NCBI RefSeq assembly: GCF_020906515.1
Contig: NC_085850.1
Span: 3,348,001 to 3,412,000, forward strand
Reading direction: 5' to 3'
Length of the DNA: 64,000 nt
Origin: Vanrija pseudolonga
Lineage: Eukaryota > Basidiomycota > Tremellomycetes > Trichosporonales > Trichosporonaceae
Part shown: positions 11,835 through 23,394 of the stretch, piece by piece
Layout: the number at the start of each line of letters is the position of its first letter
Numbering within the stretch: position 1 is the first letter of the stretch
Notes under the pieces: generated by a model
What the model saw: only the letters and a program-made list of their open reading frames with translations
Told to the model about the DNA's origin: nothing
The model's database searches: none
Made by a program: the position numbers and the translations under genes

Positions 11835-11929
11835 TGATGCGACTGGGGATCGAACCCAGGCCAATTACGACTGGTGTGCAGCTCAAGAATAACCTGAAAC
11901 CAGCTCCTTAACCACTCGGACATCGCACC
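11835..11929 (-). tRNA. tRNA-Leu (anticodon CAG) with a 16-nt intron
   Basis: A full cloverleaf can be folded. The acceptor arm is GGTGCGA with TCGCATC (one G-T pair) and discriminator A. The D arm is TCC-GAGTGGTTAA-GGA, which matches the A box. The anticodon stem CTGGT/ACCAG carries loop TT-CAG-G. The variable arm is long (class II), and the T arm is CTGGG-TTCGATC-CCCAG, the B box. The loop is interrupted after position 37 by an intron at about 11892-11877 that contains GCTG complementary to the anticodon region, as is usual for pre-tRNA introns. A class II tRNA with this anticodon decodes leucine CTG codons, so there is no sign of CTG reassignment. Confidence 0.9.
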
Positions 11930-12743
11930 ACAAAATCTGAGGATTTCCAGGGAAATCCGCGCATCGGAGTTTCCGCCGGGGGTTTTTGTACCCCCCCTCC
12001 CTCCTCCTCTCCCCTCCGTCCTGCTTCCCCGTCAATTCTGGCGTCTCGGCGAACAGGAGAGAGGCGCTCCGTTACCGCGGAGCGGGCAGAGCAAGCAACC
12101 CCATCTTGGCCGCGTCGCTGTGTTGCCGTGTCGGTGCTTGCGCCAACTCTCGCCGACTCGGCCCCACGCCGACTCTGCCCCACCCGCCCGCGCCGCCGCC
12201 TCCTTCCCAAGCCAGTGCCTGGTCAGCTGCCACTCTTGGCCCTTCTGTCCCCCCTCCGCCGCTGCCAGTTCCTGGCTAATTTAGTGGACGGCCAAGCCAC
12301 CCGGAGGTGCCCATTTGGAGACGGGTCCACATCACCCCGCCTTGTGTTTTCGCCTCGGCGCTCACTCTGGGAACATGTTGGTGCGTGCCAAGCCTAGTTT
12401 CCATGCCTCGACAGGAATGACCGCCGACTCCTAACGTCATGTATGCAGCAGCATGAGCCAGTACTAGCGAAACAGACCGGCTCCGAGCTCCCATTCCGGC
12501 GAACGGCACGGCTGTGTGCCGGGAGACGAGCACCAGGAGACTTCCCGCCTCAAAGACACAGCGCCTCGCTCGCCCACCTCGTCATCTGTACACAAATCTC
12601 ATACATATCCATGAGTGATGCGCCAAGCCAATGCCATGACTTTTTATCCGCGACGCATCATACAGATCCTAATACAGAGTGCAGGCGAGAGCTGCAAAAA
12701 ACAACCCAAAAGCAAAAACAAGACTGATATCCTCCTCTCCTAC
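11930..12743. other. Intergenic: tRNA 5' flank and 3' side of the PSAP/PPAY membrane protein gene
   Basis: No gene seen. The tract contains a pyrimidine-rich run near 11988-12035 and AT-richer DNA (about 12590-12730) just past the stop of the minus-strand gene, probably its 3' UTR. Confidence 0.5.
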
Positions 12744-15106
12744 TCATGGCTCGTAAACGGGTAGGTACCGTACCCCGTTGACGCCCAGGCTCTCGTTGAC
12801 GTGACCGGTGCCGGTGGAGCTCTCCCCATCAGCTTGCTCCTCGTGAGCATGCTCCGCTTCCTCGTGCTCGTCATGATCGACGTCGAGCGGTGGGGCCGAA
12901 GGGTGGTGACCCTGTTCGTCCTCTGCCTCGAGGTCGGGTAGAGGTGGTGCCGAAGGAGCGCTCGCCTCTATCTCCAGAGGTGGCGCGGAAGGCAGGCTAT
13001 CCGACGTTTCGACTGGCGGCGCGGAGGGAAGCAGGTGCAGCGTGTCGTCAACATCATCGTCTGCGGGGAGCGAGCGCTGCTGGGTCCTTTGCGGTGGTGC
13101 GGGCAATCCGAGAGGAGCGCTTGGCCGAGCAACAGGAGGGGCACTTGGGCCGTCCTCTCCTGCCTCGAGCGGCAGCGTTTCGAACCCATTCTCGTCAACG
13201 TCAAAGCTCGGCGCGGATGGGCCAGCCCCATCGTCGTCGACCCGCGTAACCGGAGGTGCAGATGCGCCGTGGCGCAAGCGTTCAAGCTCGCGCTTGTCGT
13301 CTGTCGCCACATGGCGCATGGCCTGCTCGCGCCGCTCCTCCTCGTCGGGCGGGACAACAATGGGCGCCTTTGCGTCTGCACGGTGTGCCACCGCCTGGGC
13401 GGCCTCGGCATCCGCTGTAGCCGGTGCGGGGTAGTATCCAGCTGCTGCCACCTTTTCTGGCGACAGGACGTTTGGAGGGTTCTCGTCTGGAGGTGCGCGC
13501 GACGTGGACGGGCCGCTGGATGAACCAATCTGCACACTGCGAACGGAAGCAGGTCGGTAAGCGGGGGGCAGGTGGCCGCCCGTTGGGTTGGCGGGTGGGT
13601 CGTGGGCGCTAGTTTCGGGAGACGACTGAGGGTCTGTGCGAGGAGACTGGTGCTCTGAAGACGATGAAGATTCGGGAGGGCAGTCCGAGTTGTTGGCGTC
13701 CGAGACGTGGGCATCGCTGGCCTCTGTTGGGAGCGTCGGCGGAGAGTGCGACGGAGTTGTGTCGTCGTGGTCGAGCGAGTGGCGCCTGCTGGGAGGTGAT
13801 GAGGTGGCAGTGGTAGCCAACGAGGTCGTTGACTGTGTGGTCATGGACCCAGCAGAGCGCTCGCGGCCGAGATCGTGTCCAGAAGTGTAGGCCACCCCAT
13901 CCTTCTCCCCCGCACGGTCGCCGTTCCTTGTACCCCGGTGCCGCACACCCCTGTGCCAGACCCGCACCTTTGTTCGCACATACGACGAGTTATGGCGTCC
14001 GCCTCGTCGCTTGGCCTTGTGAGCCTTCTCAAACTCGGCGAGCCGCTGAGAGAACTGGACGTGGACCTCGGACGTGGCGTCCTGCATCGCGTCCTCGGTC
14101 AAACCAGCTGCTGCAAGCGCTTTGCGACGCATTCTTGCTTCATGGCGCTTGCGTCGTCGTGTCGTCTTTCGTCGTTGCAACGCAACGCTGACTGTTAGCT
14201 TGGCTATCGCAAAATCACTCACAAAATGATGGCAATCACAATCAAGACGGCCAGGATGACACTGCAACTGACGATCAGAGGAGTCTTGTAAAAGGACAGT
14301 CGGGGGTTGGCCGAGCCCCATCCATTCGGGAGGGACGCCGAGACGGCGTACGATGGCAACGGTGTTGACGTTGGGGAAGCCGAGTTCGAGGCCGTATCGG
14401 TAGTGTTGGGCTGCTGGGCATCAGCCAGGAGGCCGCCGGGCTTGTCGCTGTTGCCTGAACTCACGCCTTCGACGGCTCGTCCATACAACATCCATGCGTT
14501 TTCCACCTTGTACCAGTACCCATCTGACGACTGGGTAAGGTAGAAGGGGAGTGCTGTGGAGGGAAGCGTCGTCACTGGTGGTGACGAGATGGTGTCGGGT
14601 GAGGTATACAGTGGGTCTGAAGCGAGTCTTCTCGGATCGTACTGGACTGGTGATGGCGCAGGAGTGGGGGTCGTTAAAACACCAGAGGATGCCTCGACTG
14701 TGGCTGTAGGCGGCGGTGGTATTGGCAATGGTCCGGCTGCTGCGAGTAATGGATTTAGGGTGAGGGAAAAGGCGAGGGCCGTGGTGAGGATGCGGCCAGG
14801 GGATGAGAGTCGAGCTCGTGGTGGTGGTTGTGATTGTGGTGGTTGTGGTGGCCTCGCTTCTCTCCGCAGCGGCGGGTGAGGGCGAGGGACCTGCGCCAGA
14901 GAGGATTCGGATGCCTCTGGCGCCATAGATGGCTCGGGGCGGTATGGTGGCCGTGAAGGAAGAGCGTCGGCGTCGATGCGGAATGGTAACCGCGACGGGC
15001 CGGCGTCGATGCCGTCCTCACCAAAGTCGGTGATGGGCCCTCCTACGGCCCACCGCCATGCTGATGATGGCGGTGGTATGCTTGGTGCGCGTCGCCTTCG
15101 CTTCAT
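12744..15106 (-). CDS. Membrane protein with one PPAY and seven PSAP motifs, about 775 aa
   Basis: Two exons, 15106-14223 and 14187-12744, are joined across a 35-nt intron. The join completes the transmembrane helix (LIVSCSVILAVLIVIAIIF) at about residues 276-296, followed by a strongly basic stop-transfer segment RRKTTRRRKRHEARMRRK. The N-terminal side is Ser/Thr/Pro-rich with a second hydrophobic stretch (ILTTALAFSLTLNPLLAAAG, about residues 106-125) that could be an internal signal anchor. The C-terminal, probably cytosolic, region holds LPPAY, a WW-domain (Rsp5/Nedd4) ligand, and seven copies of PSAP, the motif known to bind the UEV domain of ESCRT-I Vps23/TSG101, in an acidic background. 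The topology and an ESCRT or ubiquitin-adaptor role are inferences. I do not recognise an orthologue. The start could be a later Met (about residue 61). Confidence 0.75.
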
Positions 15107-18100
15107 TCCAACATCTGTTCAGATGATGGGCACGGTGTTGAGAGCAGGGGTGTTGTGCGCGAGGGCGCGCGTTTGGCGCTCACGCCGCCACCTCGTTCCT
15201 GCTGCTGCTGCTGCGAAGGGGCGAGATGTCTAAGGCTCAGTCTTACTCCGAGGAGACAAGCTGCGCAAAGTCGACTGAACTGGTATTTTTAGCAAGCCAG
15301 TCGACCAATATTGGTGTGGGGCGTCAAAGACGTGTGACAAGACTGTTCACACTGCAGGATGGTGACAACGAGTTTGGGTTGCAAGCAGTTGGCAATGTAG
15401 CGGTGAACAACGGGGTGATCACTGGCGGCGGACGCGGACCTCGCTTAACTGTTGTCGGGGCACGCGAATCGGGGTCGGGCCGGGCGATGCGGTCCAGACG
15501 ATGGTCAACGCAGACAAAGAAGCGATGGCGACGGGGATGGGGGTAGTGGGCGTCGGCCGGCGATGGTCGTGGGGACAATGTCGGCGTAAGAGCGGGTCGA
15601 TGCGGTGAGAGGAGTCACGCGGCGGCGGATGGGGGGGGAGGGGGGAAGGTGGATTGTGTGATGGGCCCAGCGATGTCGTGAGTGATGTGCTCGTGTCGAG
15701 GGCGATGCGTCGTTTGCACAGAGTCGCCTTTGCTTTGAGGCGAGTGGTCTGGCGGCGTCAAAGTCGAAAGCGGTGATGTGTGTGTGTGTTCGGGGGGTAT
15801 AAAATGAGACTTGCGAAGTGTATGTTGGTGTGGAATGTGGTTGATGTGCGAGCGTTGTGATGAGTATGGTGGTTGTGTGGTGGTAGGACGGGGGGGCGCA
15901 GGTGGGTGGGTGGGTAAGCGCCAGGCCGCGGCGGCGACGGCGGGGGTGTAGTTGGGTGGTAAGTGTTGGTAGTGGTGGGTTGTAGGCCCTTCGGTCAGGC
16001 AGGAGGAAGGCGGTCAGGTCAAGTCGTGCCAGGTGGGCGCGGGGCGGTCAAGGTTGTAGGAAGGGGGGGAAGGAAGGGGGGAGGGGAGGCAGGGGGGGCA
16101 CTCTGGCGTGGTGGTTCGGTTGGGTGGACGGTGGATCGGTGGGTGGGTGGGTGTAGCGCGCCGGACGGCGGCGGCGCGGGGGGGGGGGGGGTGAATATCG
16201 AGCGGCCTGTAAACCCGGCCGGGGCATAAGCAGTGTTACCTGCACACTCAAACGGCGGTTCCAGGTAATAGTAGTGCTCAGGGCATGGAATCTGGCAGGC
16301 AGGCAGGCGGGCGGGCGGGGTACAGCGGCAAGGGCAGCAGGCAGCAGGCAAACCACCACTTTGTTGTGCGCAGTCGTTTTGTTGTTACCGTCACCACCCT
16401 TTTTGATCATCTCTAATCCATTTTGCCCTCCCAAGTCTATTTACCAATAACAATCTCACCCACTAATAGCCACATCGTCCGCGGCCGCCGCAAGGCGACC
16501 GACAACAAACGGCGCGGGGCACACGAGCAGAGGCGCGCACGGGCATCGTATTATTCCTAGGGGCTTGCTTGAGAGGGGGGGCGTACTCAGGGGCACAGCA
16601 ACAGTCTCTTTGGCCGAAAAATTATTCGACACGCCCGGGTGGGCTGAGGTCCGTCAAAGGTGGGTCGGGGCACGCGGGCAGAGGCGACTGGGGCAGGTCG
16701 CTGGCTGTACTGGGGCCAGCAGCGAGGGACAGACCCTGTATAACCCCGAAAGCCCTCAGGGCCCATCAACCAACCTGGCGCCGCCTCCCTGGGCCCTGTG
16801 CGCGCCCTTTGGCTCGTCTGCCCGGTGCGCAGTCGTGCCCAGCGCTAGTCATGGATCATCACGTGAAGGCCAGATCGCCATTATCGATATTTTTAGAGTC
16901 GAGGCTCTGCGCCGAGAATCGGGGCGGGGCTTGGGTCGTGGCCGCGTGCCGCCATCCACCACCAATGCCGGCGAGCCCAACATGACTCGTTTCCCCTCGT
17001 GCTCCAACTCTCGCTCCACACGCGCGCTGCTAAACATGTCGACGGCGCGCTCGATTCGGCGCGGTGCTGATGTCATAAAGAGTCTATCTGTAACATGCGG
17101 AGCAGGGGTACACCACACGGCGGCACGGAGACCCCCGACGACAACAGCTGTGGAGCGTCGAGCGTCATGCAGCAGTAGGCACATGTTACCGCTCATGTCG
17201 AGCACGCAGCCCTCTGAGGCGCGGCGCGGTGGCTGGAGCACGCGGCGTAGTTGGCCGATGAGAACCCCGCCGAACTTGCTCACAAACACGGGAAGCTCGC
17301 GCCACGGGTCGGGTCGGGCCTGCTGTGGTGGCTCTGTTGTTGCACCACCACCATGCAGCTGGCGTACTGCTATTTTCTCACTGCTAAGTATTCGCCGCCA
17401 AAATTAAGCCTGTGGCAAAGTTGGCTGCGGAAGGAGAGGGGCGGCGCCACGCCACTGCGCCACGCGGTCCGCCTCCACAACGTCCTGTGTTGTCGTTGTT
17501 AGTCGGCACGTACGCGCGTCGTTTGTCCGTCAAGCCCCGGTGGGTCGGCGGGTCGGCGATGCGTGCTGCTGCTGGGCTCAACGCTGGCTGCGTGCCTCCC
17601 GCCTCCGCCTCCGCCGCCGCCACAGTCTCGAGTCCGTGCGCACCCACACTAGCCCCGTCATATGTCTCTGGCCGTGTCTCGCCATCCCACTCCTAGTCTT
17701 GCACATGCACCGAAATGGCTACAGCACCGAGCTACTGTACGACTCGCCTTGCTTGCTCGGCGCGGACGCACACGGCCGGCAAGCAGCTGTTCGGCTCGGC
17801 CCGGCCAGGGAAGGGAAGGTGGCAAGGGTCCGTCGAGGGCCGGCCGACCGACCGCGCACTTGCGCCGGCGCCGGCGTCTGCTCTGCTCTGCCGCTGCGCG
17901 CCGCTGCGCCGAGGTTCGGCGTTTTGCAACGTGCGCGCCTCGCCGTCGGAACCACCACGGGCGGTGCGAGTGGCCGGCCGGCCGAGCTATCTCGGTGACG
18001 AGGCGAAGCGAGGGCCCAGGTTGAGCTCGAGATGCTTTGCCGTGGCCGTGCTGCAGCTGACGCTCCGACCACACGGCGACAGGGCTGGCGCGGCGTCGCG

Positions 18101-18506
18101 TGGTCGTGTGATACATAGTGCGCCTCGGTTACGTTAGCATGCAGCCAGCCAGGTTGGCGTGTGTCTGGGCCACAGTGGCGCTGGTTGGTGGCTGCTGTGG
18201 TGAGACTGGATGCGCATCAGCGACCTGTGCGGCCAGATCGCCAGAAGCGTCAAGATCTTGGATCTGCGCATGTGGCATGTGGCATGGCAGTCCGCTCGCG
18301 CCGCTCGACGCCAGCGCGCCAGCGCTTCCTCCACCACTGGATGCTCCGAGCGCGTCGTATTCGTCTCGCCCGCCTGCACCACTCAACCTCCCTCCGACCC
18401 ACCAAACGTCTTTTCAAGATCCATGACACTTCTACAACGGCGCCTACAGCGCCGCGACCTCCTCAACGACATAGTGCCGGCTCGACCTCTCTGCCACGCC
18501 GCTCAG
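15107..18506. other. 3.4-kb gene-poor tract, G-tract-rich
   Basis: No supported gene. The segment from about 15880 to 16340 is dense in G runs on the plus strand, including about 14 consecutive G near 16178-16191 and GGGTGGGTGGG repeats; on the minus strand this is a C/T-rich block upstream of the membrane protein gene. A TATAAAAT sits at 15798-15805 on the plus strand with no clear coding frame after it. Open frames such as 17289-16849 (minus) have no recognisable motif. Confidence 0.5.
15798..15805 (+). promoter_or_regulatory. TATA-box-like element without an assigned gene
   Basis: TATAAAAT in a GC-rich background on the plus strand. The nearest plus-strand sequence lacks a convincing coding region, so this may be fortuitous or drive a non-coding transcript. 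Confidence 0.25.
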
Positions 18507-19536
18507 CTACTGCTCGGCCTCGTCCCAGATGTTCTGCAGGAACTGACGGTAGAAGCGGCCCTTGCCTGCCTCGGCGATCTCGGCCACCTCGGCGTCGGTG
18601 AGGGCGCTGATCTTGGTGAAGGCCTCGACGTACTCCTTCTGGCGGGGGACGTTGCGCGAGGTGCTGGGGGTGGGTGTTAGTACACTTGCTCCGGGTTACG
18701 GCTCGCACGCGGCACTCACGTCACGACGGTGCCGCCGCCAAACTGCTGCGCCCACTTGAGGAGCACCTGCGCCTCGGTCGCCTTGTGCGCCTCGGCGATC
18801 TTCTTCACGACGGGGTCGACGGGTCCGCCGGGCGTGCGCGACAGGCTCGAGAGCGGGCCGTACGCCTGGAACTTGACGTCGTACTTCTTCTGCACGGCCG
18901 CGAGGCGCTCAATCTGCGCCGAGTGGTAAATGTAGGGCGAGTACTCGCTGCGCGTGTCAGTGGGGGGCCGCAACAGGCTCACGTACATCTGGTTGACGGC
19001 AGCGGGGATCTCCCACGTCTTGGCGAGCTCCTCAATCTTCTCAGCAGCAAAGTTGGACACGCCGATCGAGCGGGCGAGGCCGTCGCGCTTGATCTGCTCA
19101 AACACCTTCCACGTCTCGGCGAGCGGGCGGTCCGTCACCTTGGGGAAGTGGATGAGGTACAGGTCGACATAGTCGGTGCCGAGCTCCTTGAGGAGGCCCT
19201 CGAGCACCTTGCGGGGCTCGTTGACGTCCGAGCCGGGCTGCGACTTGCCCCACTTGGTGAGGATGTAGACGTCCTCGCGCTTGCCGCCCCACTGCTTGAG
19301 GGCGTCGCCGACGCTCTGCGTGTTGGCGTACACCTCGGCCGTGTCGAGCGAGACGAAGCCGCTCTCGAGCGCCGAGACGACAAGGTCGGTCGCGTCCTTC
19401 TGGTAGAGGGCGGAGCCGGTGCCTGTGAGTCGGGTCAGCTTGCTGGCACGGCGACATTGCTCTGAACCGACGCACCGAAGCCGACGACGGGGTACTTGTT
19501 GCCGTCGTTAAGGGTGACAGTAGGGAAGGCAGTCAT
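18507..19536 (-). CDS. Aldo-keto reductase, 306 aa
   Basis: An NADPH-dependent carbonyl reductase of the AKR superfamily, full length for the family. Exons are 19536-19476, 19422-18720 and 18663-18507, with introns of 53 and 56 nt. The first join yields GFGTGSALYQKD, and the second gives VVTTSRNVPRQKEYVEAF, the usual cofactor-binding end. The catalytic tetrad is complete: Asp47 and Tyr52 in DTAEVY, Lys77 in ILTK and His112 in LIHFP. It resembles yeast Gcy1/Ypr1 and S. pombe AKR3C-type enzymes, but substrate specificity cannot be read from sequence. The product should be cytosolic, with no targeting signal. The gene is divergent from the Mgr3-like gene, with about 610 bp of shared upstream DNA. 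Confidence 0.93.
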
Positions 19537-20148
19537 TGTTGAGCGGGCCTTTGTGGTGATGGTGGGATGAAAGAGTGAGATGGAAAGTGTGCAAGATGGC
19601 ACTTGGATGTTATATACCTTGTTGTGCACAAACGACGAGCAGCAGCGCAATGTCGCAAACGATGGTGATTGTAGTAGACCCGCACTGTCGCCATCCATCT
19701 GCTGTGGCCGGCGGTGGTGGGGTCATCTTCCGTCGCCTCGCTCGTCATCGCTTGGATGCCTTGGTTGGCTCAGCAGCACGCGATCGGCTACGTCCGTGTG
19801 GTGGCAGGTCGGCACAATCACCGCCGGCCGACAATGACGCCACTCGCAAATAACCTCGCTTTATCAGGCCCTTCGGCGTCCACAATGCAGTCCACCACGC
19901 ACCCGCCAGAAAACGCATCACAAGCGTCCACCTCGCGCCTCCTCGCACGCACCTTCGGCCACTCCACGCGTCCACTCTGTCGCCGACGTGGCTATATGCA
20001 TGTCCTTCGGCGCCGTGTCGCCGCTGAATAACCGCCCGATGGCTGCCGCCGGCCGAGCACTCTCCCACGGTCGCTAGTCTCCAAAGGAACGATCCGGCAC
20101 AGTCGTTGTCTCGGCCACCTCCACCTCAAAGTCTCCATCACATCGGCC
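19537..20148. other. Shared divergent upstream region of the AKR and Mgr3-like genes
   Basis: No coding frame is supported. TATATACC at 19611-19618 lies about 75 bp upstream of the AKR start and can serve the minus strand (GGTATATA). Confidence 0.5.
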
Positions 20149-21719
20149 ATGCTCGCGCGCAGAATATTGACCACCAGGGCAAGCTTGGCCAGCAGCACGC
20201 TGACGCCAGGACTCGCCCGCGTGCCGCTCGCGCGTCCACTCGCTCCTCCCCAGCTGTTGCGGACGCTCCACCTCTCCGCGTCGCCCCGTCCACTCGCCAC
20301 GCCGTCGTCGCCCCGCCAACCTCGCCGAGATGTTCGAACACCGCCAGCGCGCACCCTCGCCTCTGCTGCTGAGCCCGACACCACGAGCGGCGGCCTGCGC
20401 ATCTCGCATCTCTTCGGAGGTCTCGTCGTCCTCGGCCTCTTCGTGACCATCTACGGCCTGCTGGAATGGTACTACTCGCTGCAGCAGTTCCCCGAGCCCA
20501 TCCGCACGCCGCTCAAGAAAGCGCTCAAGGCAAAATACCAGGGCGAGCATGAGCGCGCCGACGGCTTCTTCCGTGAGGCGATCGCCGCCGCGCTGTCTGT
20601 TCCCCCGTCCGTGCTCAAGCCCAGCCCGCTCAACAAGCTCTCGGGCATCTACATCTCGCAGGCGGCCATGCTGGAAACTGCCGCAGGCAACCCGCTCAAG
20701 GCGTACGCTGTCCTCCGGGAGGCATTTGGCCAGTTCGGCCCTGCGCCGCTCGCGGCCAAGCCACCGCGCGTGACGACCTGGGCTGGGTCCGAGGAGGAGG
20801 CAGAGGGAGGCCACTTGCTCACCGAGGAGGAGGTGACCCGCGCTATTGGCCTCGCGCAGAAGCTCGGCCAGCTCGCGGCGCGCATGGGCGGCATGGCGTC
20901 GCCGCCACCTCTTCGCCGGACGAACGAGGACGGCACAGTCGCGTGGGGTGCTGACGCGTCCGCGCGCGGCGCCGAGTGGGACGAGGCGGCCGTTGCGTAC
21001 CTCGAGCCGGCGCTCGCCGCCATGCTCCGCCTCGGGCTGCAGCGCCAGGCGGACGCCCCGGGCCCCGTGGTTGTTGGGCGCGACGTCAAGCTCCCACACG
21101 ATGCCAGCCAGGCTAGCGACCCCGAGGACGCCGGCCGCGTGAACAAGCGCGGGTTGGGCATCACCATGGAGACGCTCGCAGAGGTGTACGCCCGCCAGGG
21201 CAAGTACGACCTCGCAGGCCACCTGCTCATCCAGGCGGTCAGCACGCTGCTTCCTCCCGGGGCCGAAAACCCGCCAGTACTCGATAGGTGTCAGGGTGAG
21301 TGTGGAGTGTGATACCGCTGCTGACGCCAGCGTCCCTCCTCATGACGACCATCTCGTCGCATGCGCTCGAGCCACGTACTGAGAAGGCAGTCAAAGCGTC
21401 CCGGTCGTGGTCGCTCCGCGCGCTCCAGATCATCGACGGTGCAGCGAAAGACGCAGGATGGGAGACTGGCTCGGCGCCCGCCGACGCCGCGGCGGCCGTG
21501 TGCGCCAACGCGAAGAGCGTAGCGCAGTACAACCTGGGCATGCTGGCCGAGATCGAGAAGCAGCCTGCCGACGCAGCGCGCCACTTTGCCGACGCGCTCG
21601 CGACCGCCCGCGACGCCGGCTTCCGCGAAGGCAAGCGCGAAGCAGGGGAGGCGCTGCGCCGCGTGCGTGTGGCCCTTGGGGAGCCCGCGAACCCGGAGCC
21701 CAAGCTGAGGAAGTTCTAG
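20149..21719 (+). CDS. MGR3: Mitochondrial TPR protein of the Mgr3 type, 511 aa
   Basis: Mgr3 is an inner-membrane adaptor of the i-AAA (Yme1) protease that presents unfolded substrates in yeast (family knowledge). Exons 20149-21295 and 21331-21719 are separated by a 35-nt intron. The N terminus is Arg/Ser/Leu-rich without acidic residues (MLARRILTTRASLASS), a mitochondrial presequence. One transmembrane segment (GGLVVLGLFVTIYGLLEW, about residues 88-106) is followed by TPR-like helices such as ALKAKYQGEHERADGFFREA and MLAEIEKQPADAARHFADAL. That order of presequence, single membrane helix and TPR domain is the Mgr3 layout. The orthology call rests on architecture and motif style, so a related mitochondrial TPR protein is possible. 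Confidence 0.75.
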
Positions 21720-22041
21720 CTAGACAGTCACCAGCAAGCCATAAGCCATAGCATCACTCAGTACCAATGCACACATGACCACGCCGAAGGCTCGGGGCCC
21801 TCCGGCCGCCTGTGCATGCCACCGGGGCCTCGGGTCGAGGTATAGCGGCGCCAAGATGTGCTCGGATGTAGCTGGATGCCTGGTCGGGGCGGGTTTGAGC
21901 CGAGATTGCGGGGTGCCGATATACCGGCGACGTCACGGAGGGAGGCCATCCGGCGCTCCAGGCCATATATCTCGCGCTTGTTGGGCCCCGATGCTTCCAT
22001 CACACGCTGTAGCCCAGCTGCACACTACGCACACCGACACC
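21720..22041. other. Intergenic: 3' end of the Mgr3-like gene and promoter of the mutarotase-like gene
   Basis: No gene seen in this 322-bp gap between two same-strand genes. Confidence 0.5.
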
Positions 22042-22623
22042 ATGACCCTCCCCAGCCTGCCGCGCACGAACGAGGGCCAGCGTATCTGCCAGGTAGTCAA
22101 GCTCAAGCCCGAGCACGCGGAGGAGTACATCCGGGTGGGTGGCCGTCGGTGGGCGACGGGGCGTTGTTGACAACAACCATTCCAGATACACGCCGACGTG
22201 TGGCCTGCCGTGCTCGAGTCGCTGCGCAAGGCCAACTTTGTTGGTAAGTGCCGAGGAGCCGGGCTTGCAGGAGGGTGAGGCGGTCAAGGATAGGAGAGCT
22301 GACGCCCCGCCAAGACTACTCGGTGCACTACTTCGCCGAACTCAACCTGCTGATCGCCCACATGCGATACCTTGGGTCCGACCTCGAAGCCGACGCCGCG
22401 GGGGTGCGCGAGAGCGAGGAGACGCGGCGGTGGTGGAAGGTGAGTGGGGGTGGCACGTGGGGTAGACGACCCCGGCCCGCTACGACAAGCTCACGCACAC
22501 GCTCACGCCCCACGCCAGATCACCGACGCGATGCAGGAGACGTTCGTCCAAGGCTCGACAGGCAGCACGTCGCCCCTTGGGTGGTGGCTCAACGTGCCAG
22601 AGGTGTTCCGGATGGAGCAGTAG
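22042..22623 (+). CDS. L-rhamnose mutarotase family protein, 126 aa
   Basis: Members of this small ferredoxin-like family interconvert anomers of L-rhamnose. Four exons, 22042-22134, 22186-22243, 22315-22439 and 22519-22623, splice through introns of 51, 71 and 79 nt to a protein slightly longer than the usual 105-115 residues. The joined product shows the family blocks in order: CQVVKLKPEHAEEYIR, IHADVWPAVLESLRKAN, DYSVHYFAELNLLIAHMRYL, then RRWWKITDAMQETF and the terminal GWWLNVPEVFRMEQ. The IHADVW histidine and the paired tryptophans are the family's conserved positions. No rhamnose catabolic genes are adjacent, so pathway context is lacking here. Confidence 0.93.
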
Positions 22624-23394
22624 GGGGCTGCGGGGTTGTACTGTAAGGGAACAAGAACAAGAAGATCGATCTCGGGCGGCGCCGCGCCGCGCCGGCGTGT
22701 GGCGTCGCGTCGCGCGTCGCCGACCGAGCGGTGGCGCCGCCGCTGTCGCCGCCACCTGGAGCTCGCAGTCATTGTTCGCGGTATGGATATGAAGGTATGC
22801 AGTTCTGTTCTGTAGCGGGGTGAGCCGGACAAGGCGGGCATGGACGAGACGGGAATGGCCGTTGTTTGGTGCGGTGCGCCCCGGATGGCGAGGGGACGGC
22901 GAAGGGACATGTGACGGCCGCCGTTGTCGCTCGCGAGTGTCACCTCCACGGCCTTGTTTGTGCTTCGAACTCGGTGTGCTATGCCTGATGTTAAAAGACT
23001 GGCATAGCCGCTGCTGCTGCTGCTGCTGTACATCAAGACGACCTGCACAAGCCTGTTGTTGTCGCCGCCGCCTCTGCTGTTGCCACCGCCGCCTCTTTCA
23101 TTTTGCATTTTACGTCTAGGCTTGGATTGGTGCTGGTCTGTGCGCGTCTGCGGCGTCGCGGTTTGTGCTGCCCCCTTCTCCCCTCTGCCCTCCCCAATGG
23201 CCCATACAAAGATCGGCCCATGAGAGAACGAGGGGAGGGGAGGGAGGGAGCAGCAGCCTGCAGCCAGTCGCTGCTGTCACGGACCCCAAGCAGCAACCAG
23301 GAAACAGCCCAGGCATGCCGCAACCTCCTCCCTCCCCTTGACACATCCTTTCTCCCACTCACACTTACACCACTCTCACATCACACCCAGTACC
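22624..23394. other. Intergenic: promoter of the HECT_2 gene
   Basis: No gene seen. A CTG/CTT-type simple repeat occurs near 23012-23028, and a pyrimidine-rich stretch just before the next ATG is typical of a leader. Confidence 0.5.

Noticed and set aside
16849-17289. 146-aa minus-strand open frame that reads somewhat protein-like
   Set aside because: No recognisable domain, no flanking exon and no promoter signal; left as undecided non-coding.
18674-19465. 263-aa plus-strand open frame
   Set aside because: Antisense to the aldo-keto reductase with its intact catalytic tetrad.
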